From Hysterangium stoloniferum (lineage: Eukaryota > Basidiomycota > Agaricomycetes > Hysterangiales > Hysterangiaceae): a stretch of 64,000 bases of DNA. The position numbers and the translations under genes were made by a program. The first letter of the stretch is position 1. Each line of letters opens with the position of its first letter. Below, piece by piece: positions 51,447 through 63,025 of the stretch. The stretch is from NCBI GenBank assembly GCA_015178975.1, contig WHVD01000022.1:186001-250000 (forward strand), given 5' to 3'. Below the pieces are notes generated by a model. The model saw nothing but the letters and a program-made list of their open reading frames with translations, made no database searches and was not told where the DNA came from.

Positions 51447-52154
51447 GCATCTAAGGTTCCTTAATGGGAGTTATCCTGGGACTTGGTCCACTATTACTCC
51501 TGCTTTCTCATTCCAATTCTTGTTGCTGAGATTCAGATGCAAATGGTGGTAAGTATACAATTGTGTATGAGTGTCGTCGAGTCGATGTTGGGTATGGTAC
51601 TATGACCCTTTTATTTTAGTATAAATATGTATGTAAATATCTCTTCATGCATTTTTTTACCTAATATTGTAACAAGTCGCCATTGTTGTAGTTGTGTCCT
51701 CATCTGGATGAAACTACCATTCTGACTGGGGGAAATTGTCGGCAGCACAGTGGTTTGTGTCAGGAAAAATAAAAAACCTCTGCTCAGACCTGAGCTGGCC
51801 TGAGCAGGTTGATCAGATGCTCAGATTGGCCGAACAGCCAATCAGGCCTGATTTGGCAGACGAGTTAGAGCAGGCCTGACCAGGGAGCAGGCTCCTGAAC
51901 CATGCTGATTGCCTGCATATGCTGTTTTGCCTGCACATGCTGCTTTTGCCTGTGCAAGCAATCGGCATGATGTACTTCTGTCCAGGTTTGCACAGCACCT
52001 CATCTAACCAAAAAGGGTAATGGACCACTGGGTCTCAACCTGGCCAAGCCAATACTTGAATCCAGACCCCATGCCCAGCCAGCTCTGTGGGTCTTGATTA
52101 GTTATCATGTCATTTAGGCGCCCAATTTGAATGCAAGGTAAAGAATATACTTGT
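51447..52154. other. unassigned repeat-rich region
   Basis: No gene recognised. It has several gcctgagcagg / gatcaggcctga blocks around 51780-51900 and reversed relatives near 52330-52400 (ggcctgaccagctgacc), suggesting old element ends. Confidence 0.35.
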
Positions 52155-52240
52155 TAAACATGAGAATCGAACACAGGACTAAGAAAAGCTTACTAATAGG
52201 AAAACACTTACAAGGTAGATTACAACTGAACTACAACAAC
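52155..52240 (-). repeat. tRNA-derived SINE-like head (Pol III A and B boxes)
   Basis: On the minus strand TAGTTCAGTTG (A-box-like, about 52226-52236) is followed about 50 nt later by GTGTTCGATTCTC (B-box, about 52161-52174), with tRNA-like spacing. Acceptor pairing is poor, so it is not a working tRNA gene; a tRNA-derived SINE or tRNA pseudogene is more likely. Confidence 0.45.
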
Positions 52241-53980
52241 TTTATATTTACTTCCATCATACAACTCATATGTACACTTACTTTGCCAGATTGACGCACA
52301 GGGGCCCAGGACCCGCCAGACCCCTGGTGTGGCAGGATGCGAATCGGCCTGACCAGCTGACCAACCAGCAACCCGGCCAGCACACACCACTGCATGATGC
52401 ACGAACTGCCTGCGTGACCTCAGTTTCACAATTAATTAATCTCAGATCAGCCTGCTCTCGTCTCGCCATTGCTGCCCCCTTCTGCCACCCTTCCTGTATA
52501 CCTCCCACTCCTCACTGCTGCCACACTTGCAAGGAGTCCAATGGGAGATAGTGTTGTCCCCAAACCGCTGGACTTTTGGGTTACAGTCAAAAGCAGCGTG
52601 TTCAAAATACTTCGGCCTCCAGATGTTCCATTTGTTCATCCCGTCTCTCCATCTTGACTCTCTTCTCTTTCTGATAGGGCATCCGCTGCGCTAACAATGC
52701 ACAACCCTGGGATCGAGATTGCCTGCTGCTCCACTGATCATCTGAGCCACTTTCACGTGCTTTTTCAATCCACACTTGGATAATCCCTCGTCTTGCACCA
52801 ACAACTCTGCGGGATCTTCTGGAGGTATGTGCCGAATGATGCTGGAGACAGCACACTTTCTGCAGAAGGCCGGTAGGATGGTTGGCGTTCTTGGGGTATA
52901 TGTAGCATGGAGGTCTTGTATTGTGGGTTTCTTGATCCCAAATTTTAATTCAAAAGATCTTCCCGTTTTCTGTATTTAGGTATTAAACCATCAATACCAA
53001 AGGGAGCGCCGAGATGGACTTACAGTGGGGATCAACAGGCCTTACAACATCCGACATTCCCTCTTGCCCGAGTGACTATGGTGGGACACATCGTGACCTG
53101 GGATGGGTGCGGCCCAGCCTTTGGCTTACTACACCATATGCTGTCACTCTGTTTGCTCACCTACCGTGTTGACATAGCACCTCATCCTCGGGTCCATCTG
53201 CTGATTACTATGTTTTAGGTTTCCACTTCCACTCCGCTCCCCTCACTGATGATGTTTTCCTTTCCCACCACTTTGCACCCCCTCCTCTCCAACCCACCCA
53301 CCTTCACCCTTTAGCCAGCGCACCCCCTTTTCCCTCGATATTAAATCTCATGTACATAATTGACAAATAAAATGACTTAGTGCATTTCTCACCAGTGACT
53401 GACTGACTGAGTTTGACTTTTTCACGGCGACTGAAATGACTTAGTGAAAAAAATGTAAAAAATGTAAATAACTGTGAGTGACTTAGTGCATTTCTCACCA
53501 CTGACTGACTATTGACCTTTGGTCTTTTGGTGCAGTTCTCCATGACGACTTAGTAGTGCATTTTCATTTCACTTTTCATTCATTTATTTTCCACAATATA
53601 CAAAACTGAGATGATGTTTCGGGAGTACATTTTAATGGTGGTCAATTATTAGAGAGAAAATGAAGAACTAGTATGAGTGGAAAGCTTGACTGAGTAGGAC
53701 AGGGAAGGTGAAGGAGCAGATGGGGATGTTTTGCCAGCATTGGTGGGTGGTGTGAACGGTGACGGTGGGCCTGGCAGACACATTTTGAGTCGATGACCAT
53801 GGATCATGGTTCAGCAGCCTGCCTCTGTGGTTGGCATTGGGTAAAAGGATTGCTCGTGGTATATGAAGGGGGAGGGAAAGGGCACCCCCATACCACTTGG
53901 ATTGTGTCATGGGTGTGTATACCAGGATGAGTGTAGGAGCGTACGGCTGTACGTAGAACACGATGGGAACCTGTTGATAG
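52241..53980. other. unassigned region with short dispersed repeats
   Basis: No supported gene. The motif tgacttagtg with catttctcacca occurs three or more times at 53370-53500 and again in variant form near 56490-56540. Open frames of up to 97 codons (for example 53668-53961, -) have no family signature. Confidence 0.35.
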
Positions 53981-54290
53981 TGGTGGTAGTGGTGGTATGA
54001 TGATGGTAGTGGTGGTATGATGGTGGTAGTGGTGGTATGATGGTGGTAGTGGTGGTATGATGGTGGTAGTGGTGGTATGATGGTGGTAGTGGTGGTATGA
54101 TGGTGGTAGTGGTGGTATGATGGTGGTAGTGGTGGTATGATGGTGGTAGTGGTGGTATGATGGTGGTAGTGGTGGTATGATGGTGGTAGTGGTGGTATGA
54201 TGGTGGTAGTGGTGGTATGATGGTGGTAGTGGTGGTATGATGGTGGTAGTGGTGGTATGATGGTGGTAGTGGTGGTGGTAGTAGTGGTGG
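53981..54290. repeat. 20-bp minisatellite
   Basis: About 14 near-identical tandem copies of tggtggtagtggtggtatga, then a degenerate tail. One strand is free of C within the array and G-rich. Near-perfect units point to recent expansion. Confidence 0.95.
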
Positions 54291-54304
54291 GTGGGCGGGG
54301 GGTG

Positions 54305-54700
54305 TTACATGCCAGATATCATTTCTTGTGCGAACGTCAATAATCCAATAATCTTTCTTTCTTCACATACATATGTTTTGCCACTAAATTGATTATATTT
54401 TAGAGGTTGGTAATCATTGAAAGAAATTGCATTTGGGGGAAACGCGCACACCATGTCCCTGCTTAACTCAGCCTTAAGGGTGTCGTTTCGCAGCCCGGTA
54501 AGACTGAAAGCTGGACAGGTCTTGATGACGTGGTCTCTTGGAGAGTAGAGATGGGTGATATGGGTACCGTGACAGGCAGGCATGCTGGGAAGAGAGAGAA
54601 AGAGAGATGGGGTGGGGCCGATGTGGTAGGGCATGTCCACCGCCACATCCTCGATCACGACGTGGTCGTTTGGAGTGGTATGATAAAGTCCAGGGAACAA
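54305..54700 (-). CDS. hypothetical ORF (131 codons), doubtful
   Basis: Open frame with mixed composition (MFPGLYHTTPNDHVVIEDVAVDM...), next to the minisatellite. No domain recognised and no homologue obvious. It might be an exon remnant of a transposon-linked gene, or chance. Confidence 0.2.
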   Translation of the reverse strand: MFPGLYHTTPNDHVVIEDVAVDMPYHIGPTPSLFLSLPSMPACHGTHITHLYSPRDHVIKTCPAFSLTGLRNDTLKAELSRDMVCAFPPNAISFNDYQPLKYNQFSGKTYVCEERKIIGLLTFAQEMISGM

Positions 54701-54750
54701 TCGATGTCCTTTACGGAGAAGTCATGATCCTTTGTTGTTGGTGGGGTAGT

Positions 54751-55500
54751 GTATATCCGTTCTCAACACTATGTACATGGGATGAAGATGTCTCAGGTTG
54801 TGGGTGGGGTAGCGTATATCCGTTCTCAACACTATGTACATGGGATGAAGATGTCTCAGGTTGTGGGTGGGGTAGCGTATTGTTACGACCCGTTCCCGGA
54901 TGTTTCAATATCCGACTTCCGATCTCCCACTTTCGATATCCGATATCCGACTACGGAACATCATAGTTACCGTATCATCCGCGTTCTTCGTTTGTTCCGC
55001 ATTTGGTAATTTGTCCATTGACAAGTATTCACTCATTTGTTGTTGTATTCCCGTCTCAGAATATTGTCTTCCTAATATGTCTTATTGTATTTCCGTTTTA
55101 AGAACACTTCCGTTTCCGTCTTATTATGGTCTCAGTTTGTAGTACAATAACGAGTAGACTTATATTAGTTTCCGCGAATTTGTACTTTACTTTAGATCTG
55201 ATATCGACTTAGTTTCTTATTCCTCCTCCCGTCTTTCTGTACGCTCGATATTCGGAACTCTTCGGAACTCTGAATATCCATATCTTCCGTCATTAGTCAC
55301 TTCCGAAATTAAGGACATTGAGCGTTTGCGTAGAGGCGCAGCACATAAGCTGAAGCCGACGTCCTGACCCTATCCACGAGTTTCCGACTTCCCGGTGACT
55401 TCCTGATAGTTCCGGAATAAGTTCCCGACACGGCACTTAACACGTATATCCGTTCTCAACACTATGTACATGGGATGAAGATGTCTCAGGTTGTGGGTGG
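54751..55500. repeat. 63-bp tandem repeat, third unit split by a solo LTR
   Basis: Units start at 54751, 54814 and 54877 (gtatatccgttctcaacact...). The third is interrupted after 4 bases by the LTR-A at 54881-55442 and resumes with the duplicated CGTAT at 55443. Confidence 0.9.
54881..55442 (+). repeat. solo LTR family A, least decayed copy
   Basis: 562 bp, TGTTACGACCCG to CACTTAACA, perfect duplication CGTAT (54876-54880 and 55443-55447). It keeps about 14 CpG in its first 125 bp, the most of all A copies, and is thus probably the youngest. Confidence 0.93.
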
Positions 55501-56684
55501 GTTTGAGCCATTACATAAGCAATGGTCGTTTGACCTTGACCGCTGACTGAGGGGTGACGATGAAACTCATACTAGATCAATGGGTTTTTTGTATAGAATG
55601 GAATATTTTTTTTGTTATAATTATAATTTTTTTGAAGCCTCCAATTTATCGAAAAACCATTTGGAAGTGTGCCACCTGGATGTGCAAATCTATGGTAAAT
55701 CTACGGTAAATCCACGGTAAATCCACAGTAAACCACCTGTAAATCTTGCTAAGCACTCACTTACCTCCTATCTTACCTGCTCTTACCACTGTAAATCTAG
55801 CCAAAATGAAAACATATAGCTATATAAAAAATCGGGGAACATGCTGTGGTCTCCCATAAGTGACTCGTGTGATTTATATTGATAATTTGAGTGTGGGTGG
55901 TCTATACGTCTCATAAATGCTATAACAAAACTCATTGCCCTTGTAATACTCGCTTGACATTTTTTAATTTTTTGGTGGTGTGAATCGAATAATAATAATA
56001 TATAAATAAATAAATCGTGCTGTGACTTACTTTGGTGGTGTGTGTGTGCACTCTGACTCTATCTACTATGTGGTGCACGCACATGGAACCCACATGAGCA
56101 GCGGTGTAGAAGTGGTGCAAAGTGCTCATGCATGCGTGCATGGCACCACCACGGCAGGATCTATGCCAGGTCCCTGGAGCTCGCTGCTGTGTGGCCACCG
56201 TGCCGGAGAGATGCCGGGATTTACATGGTTTTAGGGGTTGGACGAGATTTACGCCGCACGACGGGTAAATCTGGACAAATATAGTGACTTGTGTTGCCAG
56301 ATTTACCAGCTAGGTGCCCACGGCATGGGAAAGGGAGGGTGCTTTTGGAAACAGGGGTCAGGCATACGGCCACCCTGCCGCCCACCCTTCAAGCAAGTGA
56401 GCATGAGGCACCACCTTTGGGTGCTGTCCCATCTGTCTTGCATCTTGTGTGTTGTCTCTTCATAAAAAATTTGAGACTGAGACTGAAAGGACTTAGCATA
56501 AAATTTTCACGTCAAAACCAGCTGAGATTGAAATGACTCAGTGTAAAAATTTCATATTGAAGGTGTTGGGGTGGCGCAGGTATCCTGGCTGCGGATAATC
56601 CAATCAATCGATCTAAGGATAGGCTAAGGCTTAAGCTAAGGGATGAGCACATGTTTTTCCGGCGGTCATTTTTCACAGTGAGGG
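55501..56684. other. unassigned region
   Basis: No gene supported. A short tandem series of an 11-bp unit (about tccacggtaaa, five variants) lies at 55689-55745. Confidence 0.35.
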
Positions 56685-57942
56685 TGTAATGTATTTAGGG
56701 GATTCTCTTAGATAGCTCAATATATGCTATAGTGTCACAGAGCTTCAACAATAAAACAAGCGAAGGTCCAGTAATTTAAATACTGATAGATTAATGAGCT
56801 GTGCTATTAAGCTTAAACAACTCAAATCAATGCTTATTTTGATTATTGAAAGGTTCAATAGAACAATATATGACTCTTTTAGCAAATAAAAGAACTATTC
56901 CTTAAGAATAGGGGCTAGAAGCTGAGTACATGCGCAGTAGCTTAGCAGAGACTTGATATAAAGCTTCGGTTTCTTGTATGCTTATTTGTAACTATTAATA
57001 GATATTTAACAAGGTGTTAAATAACTTATTAATAGAGAAAATAAATTGTTTCAGATTTTCTAGTGTGCTTGTACTTGATTAATTCAATAAACTTAGGGCT
57101 GGGCCTTGAATAATCTAGTATTGGCAGGTAATTTCAGTAAGGATACTTAGATACTTATTAGGTTTATTATGTAATTAATAAGCCTAAAGGGTAGCTGTGA
57201 GGCTGGGGGAACTTAGATGATTAGCTAAGTTCAAGAGTTGCTGACAAAGATTCAAGATTCTGCAAGTGTAGGTGCTTGCAGTTAGTGTATCAGACTAAGG
57301 CTATTATTGTCCTTAGGATGATTAGATAAACTTCTGAGCTGTGCAGTAAAATATGAGAGAGATAAGATGATTTTATTGGAAACTTGGCCCTCCTTATATA
57401 CATTTTGATAACTAAATGATTAGCTAATTATTTAGTTTATGAGGTCATTAGTTAGATCATAATGACCTCATATCCTACTTATTATTTACCCTTTATTTAT
57501 CATATGACTCCCCTCTCTGAGACAAGGGCTCCAACCTCTTGCTTGAACATGAAGGTTCAAGGCCGTGGTCCCGGAACGGAAGCAAATACCAAGTCGGGGG
57601 AATCAAATAATGACTCGAGTAGTCACATCCATGACTTGTGTGACATCCCGACACTGGAGGCTTATGTAATAGGTCACATGACACCAAAAAAGCGCAAACA
57701 AAGGTGCTGAGAAGCAATAACTAAGTAAATAAAATATAAATAATTAGTTAAAAATTATAATTAATTAATTAACATATAATAGCATTATATGAGCTCATAT
57801 ATGCTATTATTATGCGAAGTTAAAAGGAATAAGGCCTATTTTTCACAATAAACATAGTAAAAGTACAATAAAAATTCAAGAAAATATTAAATAATTCAAA
57901 GAAAATTAAGAGAACATTATGAGATAATGCTGATACCTCACA
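56685..57942 (-). repeat. solo LTR family D, reverse orientation
   Basis: 1258 bp from TGTAATGTATT to TGATACCTCACA, matching in reverse complement the copy at 58451-59700 over its whole length (for example 57262-57330 against 59070-59145). Flanks GAGGG (56680-56684) and GAGGC (57943-57947) form a duplication with one mismatch. Divergence between the two copies is high. Confidence 0.8.
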
Positions 57943-58015
57943 GAGGCGGAGCGAGCTGCCCATTCTTTTTTATTTAGCTAGGTGATATCAAATATGTATG
58001 TACAGTATATATGGT

Positions 58016-61000
58016 TTAGACTCTTGCACTTGATTCCAGAGAGTGGTACTTGCTGTTTTGTGGCTTGGAGAGACCCTTAGCCTTCCAGTCATGTTGAATT
58101 GCATTAAATAATGCCATAAATCCTTCCATGGCTTCAGGCCAGGCCTGATGAAATGGAGCTTCGTCACCCTTAAACCTGGGGGAAATCTCGTGTTGTTAAC
58201 ATTTGAGCCTCTCTTTTTTTTTTTTCAAAAACATACCTTTCAAGGAACTTAGTTGCAACAAGTTTGTGCTGATAGTACACCTGTCCATACATTTTCTTAT
58301 ATCTGCCTTTTATCCATTTTCGATTCCAATCTTTGAGTGGAGGTGAGTTCTTGACACTGGGGTCACCTTTCAACCAGTGATCCACCACTTGTCTCCATCT
58401 GGGTGGCACATCCAGATGGTCCTTTCTCGGCTTTATGATTTTAGGGATGCTGTGATGTATCCAGTTGATTTTCACAAATTTTCCCTTAATTTTCCCGAAT
58501 TTATTTCAATTTATTTCCATTTATTTTATTTTGTTTATTATTTCAAGAATTAGGCTGTTTCCTTTTAACTTCGAATACTCAAAGCTTCGAATGACATCAC
58601 ATTATGTAATTGAAGCCTAGAGCGGTCGAAATATAAATATAATAAAGCTGGGTTATCTAATTTCGAGAGGCCGGGTTTTTATTATATTATATTACTACAT
58701 ATATGCACATTATTATCATGCAATCACATGACATCACATGACGATGACGTCACGACATATTTACAAATCGTCGTGAGTAGTTTTTGCAGCCACCCGGCCG
58801 TGTTTATTTCTGTTTCGGCCACCCAGCTTATTTTGCTTCCACCCTCGGCCATCCCAGGTTTATTTTCTGACTTGACCGGTTCGGATCTTCGAGTCGGGTG
58901 ATAGCTATGACATCATAACAGAATTATAGAAACCTTTAGAAGCTTCTAATAATTTCCTAATTAGTTATTTAGATATTATTAAGCAAAACTCTCTACATGT
59001 ATAAAAGGAGGCCCAAATCACTGAATAAAGGACAATCTATTTTACTACTATCAACAGCACCAGCTCAAAGCTTATCTAATCATCCTAAGGACAAAAATAG
59101 CCTTAGTCTGATATCTAACTGCAAGCACCTACACTTGCAGCATCTTGAACTCTTTCTCTTGAACTTAGCTAATTCATCTAAGTTCCCTCAGCTTCCCGGA
59201 AAACCTTTAGGCTTACTAATCACCTAAGTAAATCTAAATTCTCATTACTGAAATCCCTGCCTGTTTAGGTTATTCAAGAGCCCATTTTAACAGCACAGTT
59301 AATCAATCTTTAAACAAACGCTTGGATATTCGACTCTCGGACAATCTCTCTATTTATAAATTATTTAACAGCTTGTTAAATCTTTATAAATAGTAAACTA
59401 AAAGGCTACAAGAAAGCGAAGGCTTACAACAAGTTTCCGCCAACTTATTGCACATACATTCAGCTCCCGAACCTTTATTCTCAAGGAGAACTTAACTTTC
59501 GTAGAGCACATCACTACAAGTTCATCTGAATTTGTCAAGAGACCAAACAAATATTGACTTTAGTTGTTTAAGCTTAATAGTGCAGCTAATTAATCTATCA
59601 GTATTTAAATTACTGGACCTTTATTTGTTTATTTCTTGAATCCCTTGCCGTGTCAACATTTGTTAACTATTTGAGAGAGTAAATAGCCGGATACCTTACA
59701 GATGCGCAAAACCACATCTGGCTCATCTGGGCTCTGTGAAGAACTGCCACCATTCACTTCCCACTGTGATCTTGACACTGCCGGTTGAATGCCAGTGGAA
59801 GATGGCATCATTGAACTACACGTGTGCTGCTCCCTATGGTGCACTGCCCCATCACAAGTTGCACTCAGGCATCTATGACTATGACATGTTGTTGCCTGGA
59901 AAGTTTGGAAAAATTCATCAAGTCTCACCTTGAGAATCTGTGTCATGGATGCAAGGGTGGGCACTTGCAGACAGCCACTCTCATTGAGGAGCGATGTGCT
60001 CCTCTCAGACTTTATAGGACGTAATGCATCCTCGTGACTGTCCTTGTAGTGGTAAAGTTCATCCAGTAAGTATCAAATCAATGTATCTTGCTGTTGTTAT
60101 ACACATATAATATATGTATAATTTAATAAATAAATAAACCACTGATAAGAAAAGGATACATTGTAAGATACTTATGTGCTCACCCTGAGCCCATCCACCC
60201 CACCAGTGGATTGTTGTGAGACTCCAGGATTTGCCAATCGGCACATACATGAATCTATACTGTGCGCCACCTTGACAAAAGCAGTGGGTCATTAATTGGG
60301 TGGTACCCAACTCTATATTGGCACCTTCCGCAAACTCGTCAAGCCACTTTTGGATTGTATCGTGAGATATGGGCACCTCAGGCTGTACAGTGCCCATTGA
60401 GGTTACACTCATAAATATAAAGTCATTTGGCTCCAGTTCACGACCATATATAAAAGCTTTGAGAAAGTTCATCCAAATATTCATGTGGAAATGCATGTCT
60501 ACTGAAGGCATCTCTGGTTGCAGATGAATTTCATATTTATGGCCTGAATAGAATAACTATGTATGTATCAATTTGATTAGATTAATTAAATTATCAAAAA
60601 GGACATACTCTCAAGATCACCCTCTCTACTCATTTGATGTTGCCAGCCTTTTCGCTGCTCAAGGTGACATTCATTGTATTCCCACTGATACTTGTCCTGC
60701 ATTTGTATGTGCTGCTTATAGTGTTTGGCTTGGAGTTTCACAAGTTCAAAGTTCTTACAAACTAGTAAGAATGTATGTGTATATATAACAATTGGTGGTG
60801 CCACCTACCTTGTCCAGAGTGTCCAACCACTGGAAGCAAAAGCTCACATCAATAGGTGCTTTGTCACTTTGAGTCGTACTTCCACAAAATGGTTTAAGGA
60901 GGGTATGATTGAAGAAAGCACTCTTGTGGGCATTCCTGTTCAGACCAAGCCATTATACGGTCCATATATTCCTTTGACATTGCTGCAGAATGCTGCTGTT

Positions 61001-61618
61001 CCCCTAGAGCGGCATCTCTAGCAATTACAGTGTTGACAATCTCTCTGACCTTGGGGGCATGTGCTGGATTCTCTCTTGCAATTTTCTTTTCTGGGTCCCA
61101 ATGCCATTGCCCACGATATAATCCATTTGGATCCCTGCAAATTTATTTCAAATGCTGCGTGATCAACCAATTTCCCAGAAAGACAACTCCCAAAGCACTC
61201 ACAAATTATCCCAGAACTTCTTCCAAGCTGCATGAGTTTGTTCTGCAATCCCCTTCTTTGATTCCTTCCCATTGAAACTCTTTGTGAAACATCTTGTAGC
61301 GATGAACAGCGTCAAGGCTGCAGGTGAAGCTCCATTTGGTGTCTTTTCAAACGCACTCCGCAATTCTTCCAGTGTCCAACTTTTGGAGGGTTCAACTATA
61401 TCTAGGCAGCCAGGTGGACACTCGAAAGATGCCTCAGCTTCGAGTTGCCCTTGTAGCCATTTTCGGGCTTGACAGAGAGCTCTTTCATAGGAGCCGATAG
61501 TACTCTGAGCAAACCCATGTTTGTCCTTCGAGGCCTCTGCAGTAGATATGAGGGTCTTTAATGAGAGTTTTTCTGTTGCTGTTTTTCTGTCACTTGATTT
61601 CTTGGAAGTCCAGAGCAT
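58016..61618 (-). pseudogene. tyrosine-recombinase-like (Crypton-type) gene, disrupted by LTR-D
   Basis: Reading from 61618: an N-terminal core-binding-like domain (STIGSYERALCQARKWL, SPAALTLFIATRCF), then LYRGQWHWDPEKK, KLQAKHYKQHIQMQDKYQWE, and the catalytic half (MNIWMNFLKAFIYGREL, VPISHDTIQKWLDEFAEGA, MTHCFCQGGAQYRFMYVPIGKSWSLTTIHWWGGWAQGEH). This resembles the H-x-x-R box family frequent in mushroom genomes, but the expected Arg after HCF is Cys and the next is Gln, both explained by CpG transitions. A frameshift and a TGA near 60840-60880 add damage. The C-terminal part (DHLDVPPRWRQVVDHWLKGDP...) continues past the solo LTR-D at 58451-59700; removing the LTR and one target duplicate restores the frame exactly. 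TAA at 58016-58018. Confidence 0.7.
58451..59700 (+). repeat. solo LTR family D
   Basis: 1250 bp, TGTGATGTATCC to GGATACCTTACA, perfect duplication GATGC (58446-58450 and 59701-59705). It has a TATA-like tataaaagg near 59000 and contains tgacgtca. Its first 12 and last 12 bases are near-inverted copies of each other. It is inserted in the tyrosine-recombinase-like gene. Confidence 0.9.
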
Positions 61619-62007
61619 TTGTGTCTATGAGCTGCAGGCATGGCGAAAATTTGCCAGTCGACGGATCCTTTTTAAAGACTAACTATACTTGGAGATTGTC
61701 TCAGTCATTTTGGTCATTCAGGCATTTTCTATTATTTGATTTATGTATAATACCATATTTGATAGGTACCTGCTCTTCTATGGTACTATTTGATCTTGCA
61801 AACTCGTGAGGACAACATCCTTGAAGAATTCACCCGCCTGAACTCCCTGAGACAACCACAGCAATCTCCTAATCTCTCTCTCAAATGCGCCCCTTTTGCA
61901 AGATTGGTGAAGCCAGCTTCTCTGAAGTCTTTGCAATAGGTTAGATGTACTTTCATATGGTCACCCCAATAACACTCAAGCCAGCATCGACGTTCACCAT
62001 TCCAGGT
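61619..62007. other. region upstream of the recombinase-like gene
   Basis: No confident gene. A minus-strand frame at about 61786-62007 (CWLECYWGDHMKVHLTYCKDF...) looks protein-like but runs directly into simple repeat and has no known domain. Confidence 0.3.
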
Positions 62008-62430
62008 GCGGGTGCATTGGTGTGGGTGTGGGTGCATTGGTGTGGGTGTGTAGGTGCAGGTGCATTGGTGCAGGTGCATAGGTGCGGGCGCATAGGTGCA
62101 TTGGTGTAGGTGTGTAGGTGCAGGTGCATAGGTGCATTGGTGTGGGTGTGTAGGTGCATACATAGGTGTAGACATGTGGGTGTGTTGGTGCGGGTGCATG
62201 GGTGTGTTGGTGAGGGTGTGTAGGTGTGTGGGTGTGTGTGCAGAGGTGCAGGTGTGTAGGTGCGGGTGTGTAGGTGTGGGTGCATGGGTGCATTGGTGTG
62301 GGTGCATTGGGTGCAGGTGCATTGGTGCAGGTGCATAGGTGTGTGGGTGTGGAGGTGGAGGTGCTGGTGCATAGGTGCTGGTGCATGGGTGCATAGGTGC
62401 CAGTGTGTAGGTGTGCGTGCGTAGGTGTGC
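62008..62430. repeat. degenerate GT-rich minisatellite (ggtgcatNggtgtggg type)
   Basis: Repeated 6- to 12-bp units of ggtgca, ggtgtg and gggtgc. It keeps long frames open on the minus strand as His-Thr-Pro-Ala runs, which are repeat artefacts. Similar units return at 62475-62575. Confidence 0.9.
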
Positions 62431-62814
62431 CATCCACCCTCAAATAAACTGTAAGACAAATAATATTTAAATCCATGCAGAGGTGCAGGTCTGTAGTGCG
62501 GGTTCATAGGTGCAGGTGCGTGGGTTCATAGGTGCAGGTGCATGGGTCCATAGGTGCAGGTGCAGAGGTGCACATCACATTATTGCCTGTAATATCCGGG
62601 ATAGGATTCGCGATTGGATTGGGAGTGGGAATCAACTCAGTGGACAGCTATGTGGGAGCAGAGCACTTGGGGCTTCAAGGTAAGCAGTTCCAGGGCATGG
62701 TTCTCATGAATGTCGTCAGAAGGGAATGTCTTGACAAATGCATTAAAAGAGTATGGCAATGTCTGTCCACATTCGCATAATAAAGAGATTGTGTGCTAGG
62801 TTGAGAAGCCACTG

Positions 62815-63025
62815 CAACTGCATTGTGTTGCATGTGTGACCATGCATAACCAGGTGCGTGTGGTGCACTGCTCTGTGACTGTGTTGCGTTGCATATGAGT
62901 CCAAGTGCGCAACTGTGTGTGTGACCGTGCATAACCAGGTGCATGTGGTGTGCTGCCCCGTGACTGTGTTGCATTGTGTGTGCGACTGCATTGTGTTGCA
63001 TGTGCGACCGGTGTGCGTGGTGTGC
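62815..63025. repeat. degenerate tandem repeat of about 100-110 bp
   Basis: gaccatgcataaccaggtgc with tgtggtgcactgctctgtgac recurs near 62839 and 62921 onward, with a third partial copy at about 63004. Confidence 0.6.

Noticed and set aside
53981-54290. CRISPR-like array
   Set aside because: Units are contiguous without unique spacers, and the DNA is eukaryotic.
61994-62507. Minus-strand His/Thr/Pro/Ala repeat proteins up to 215 codons in three frames
   Set aside because: All three frames are open because the DNA is a short-unit repeat; this is typical of minisatellites, not genes.
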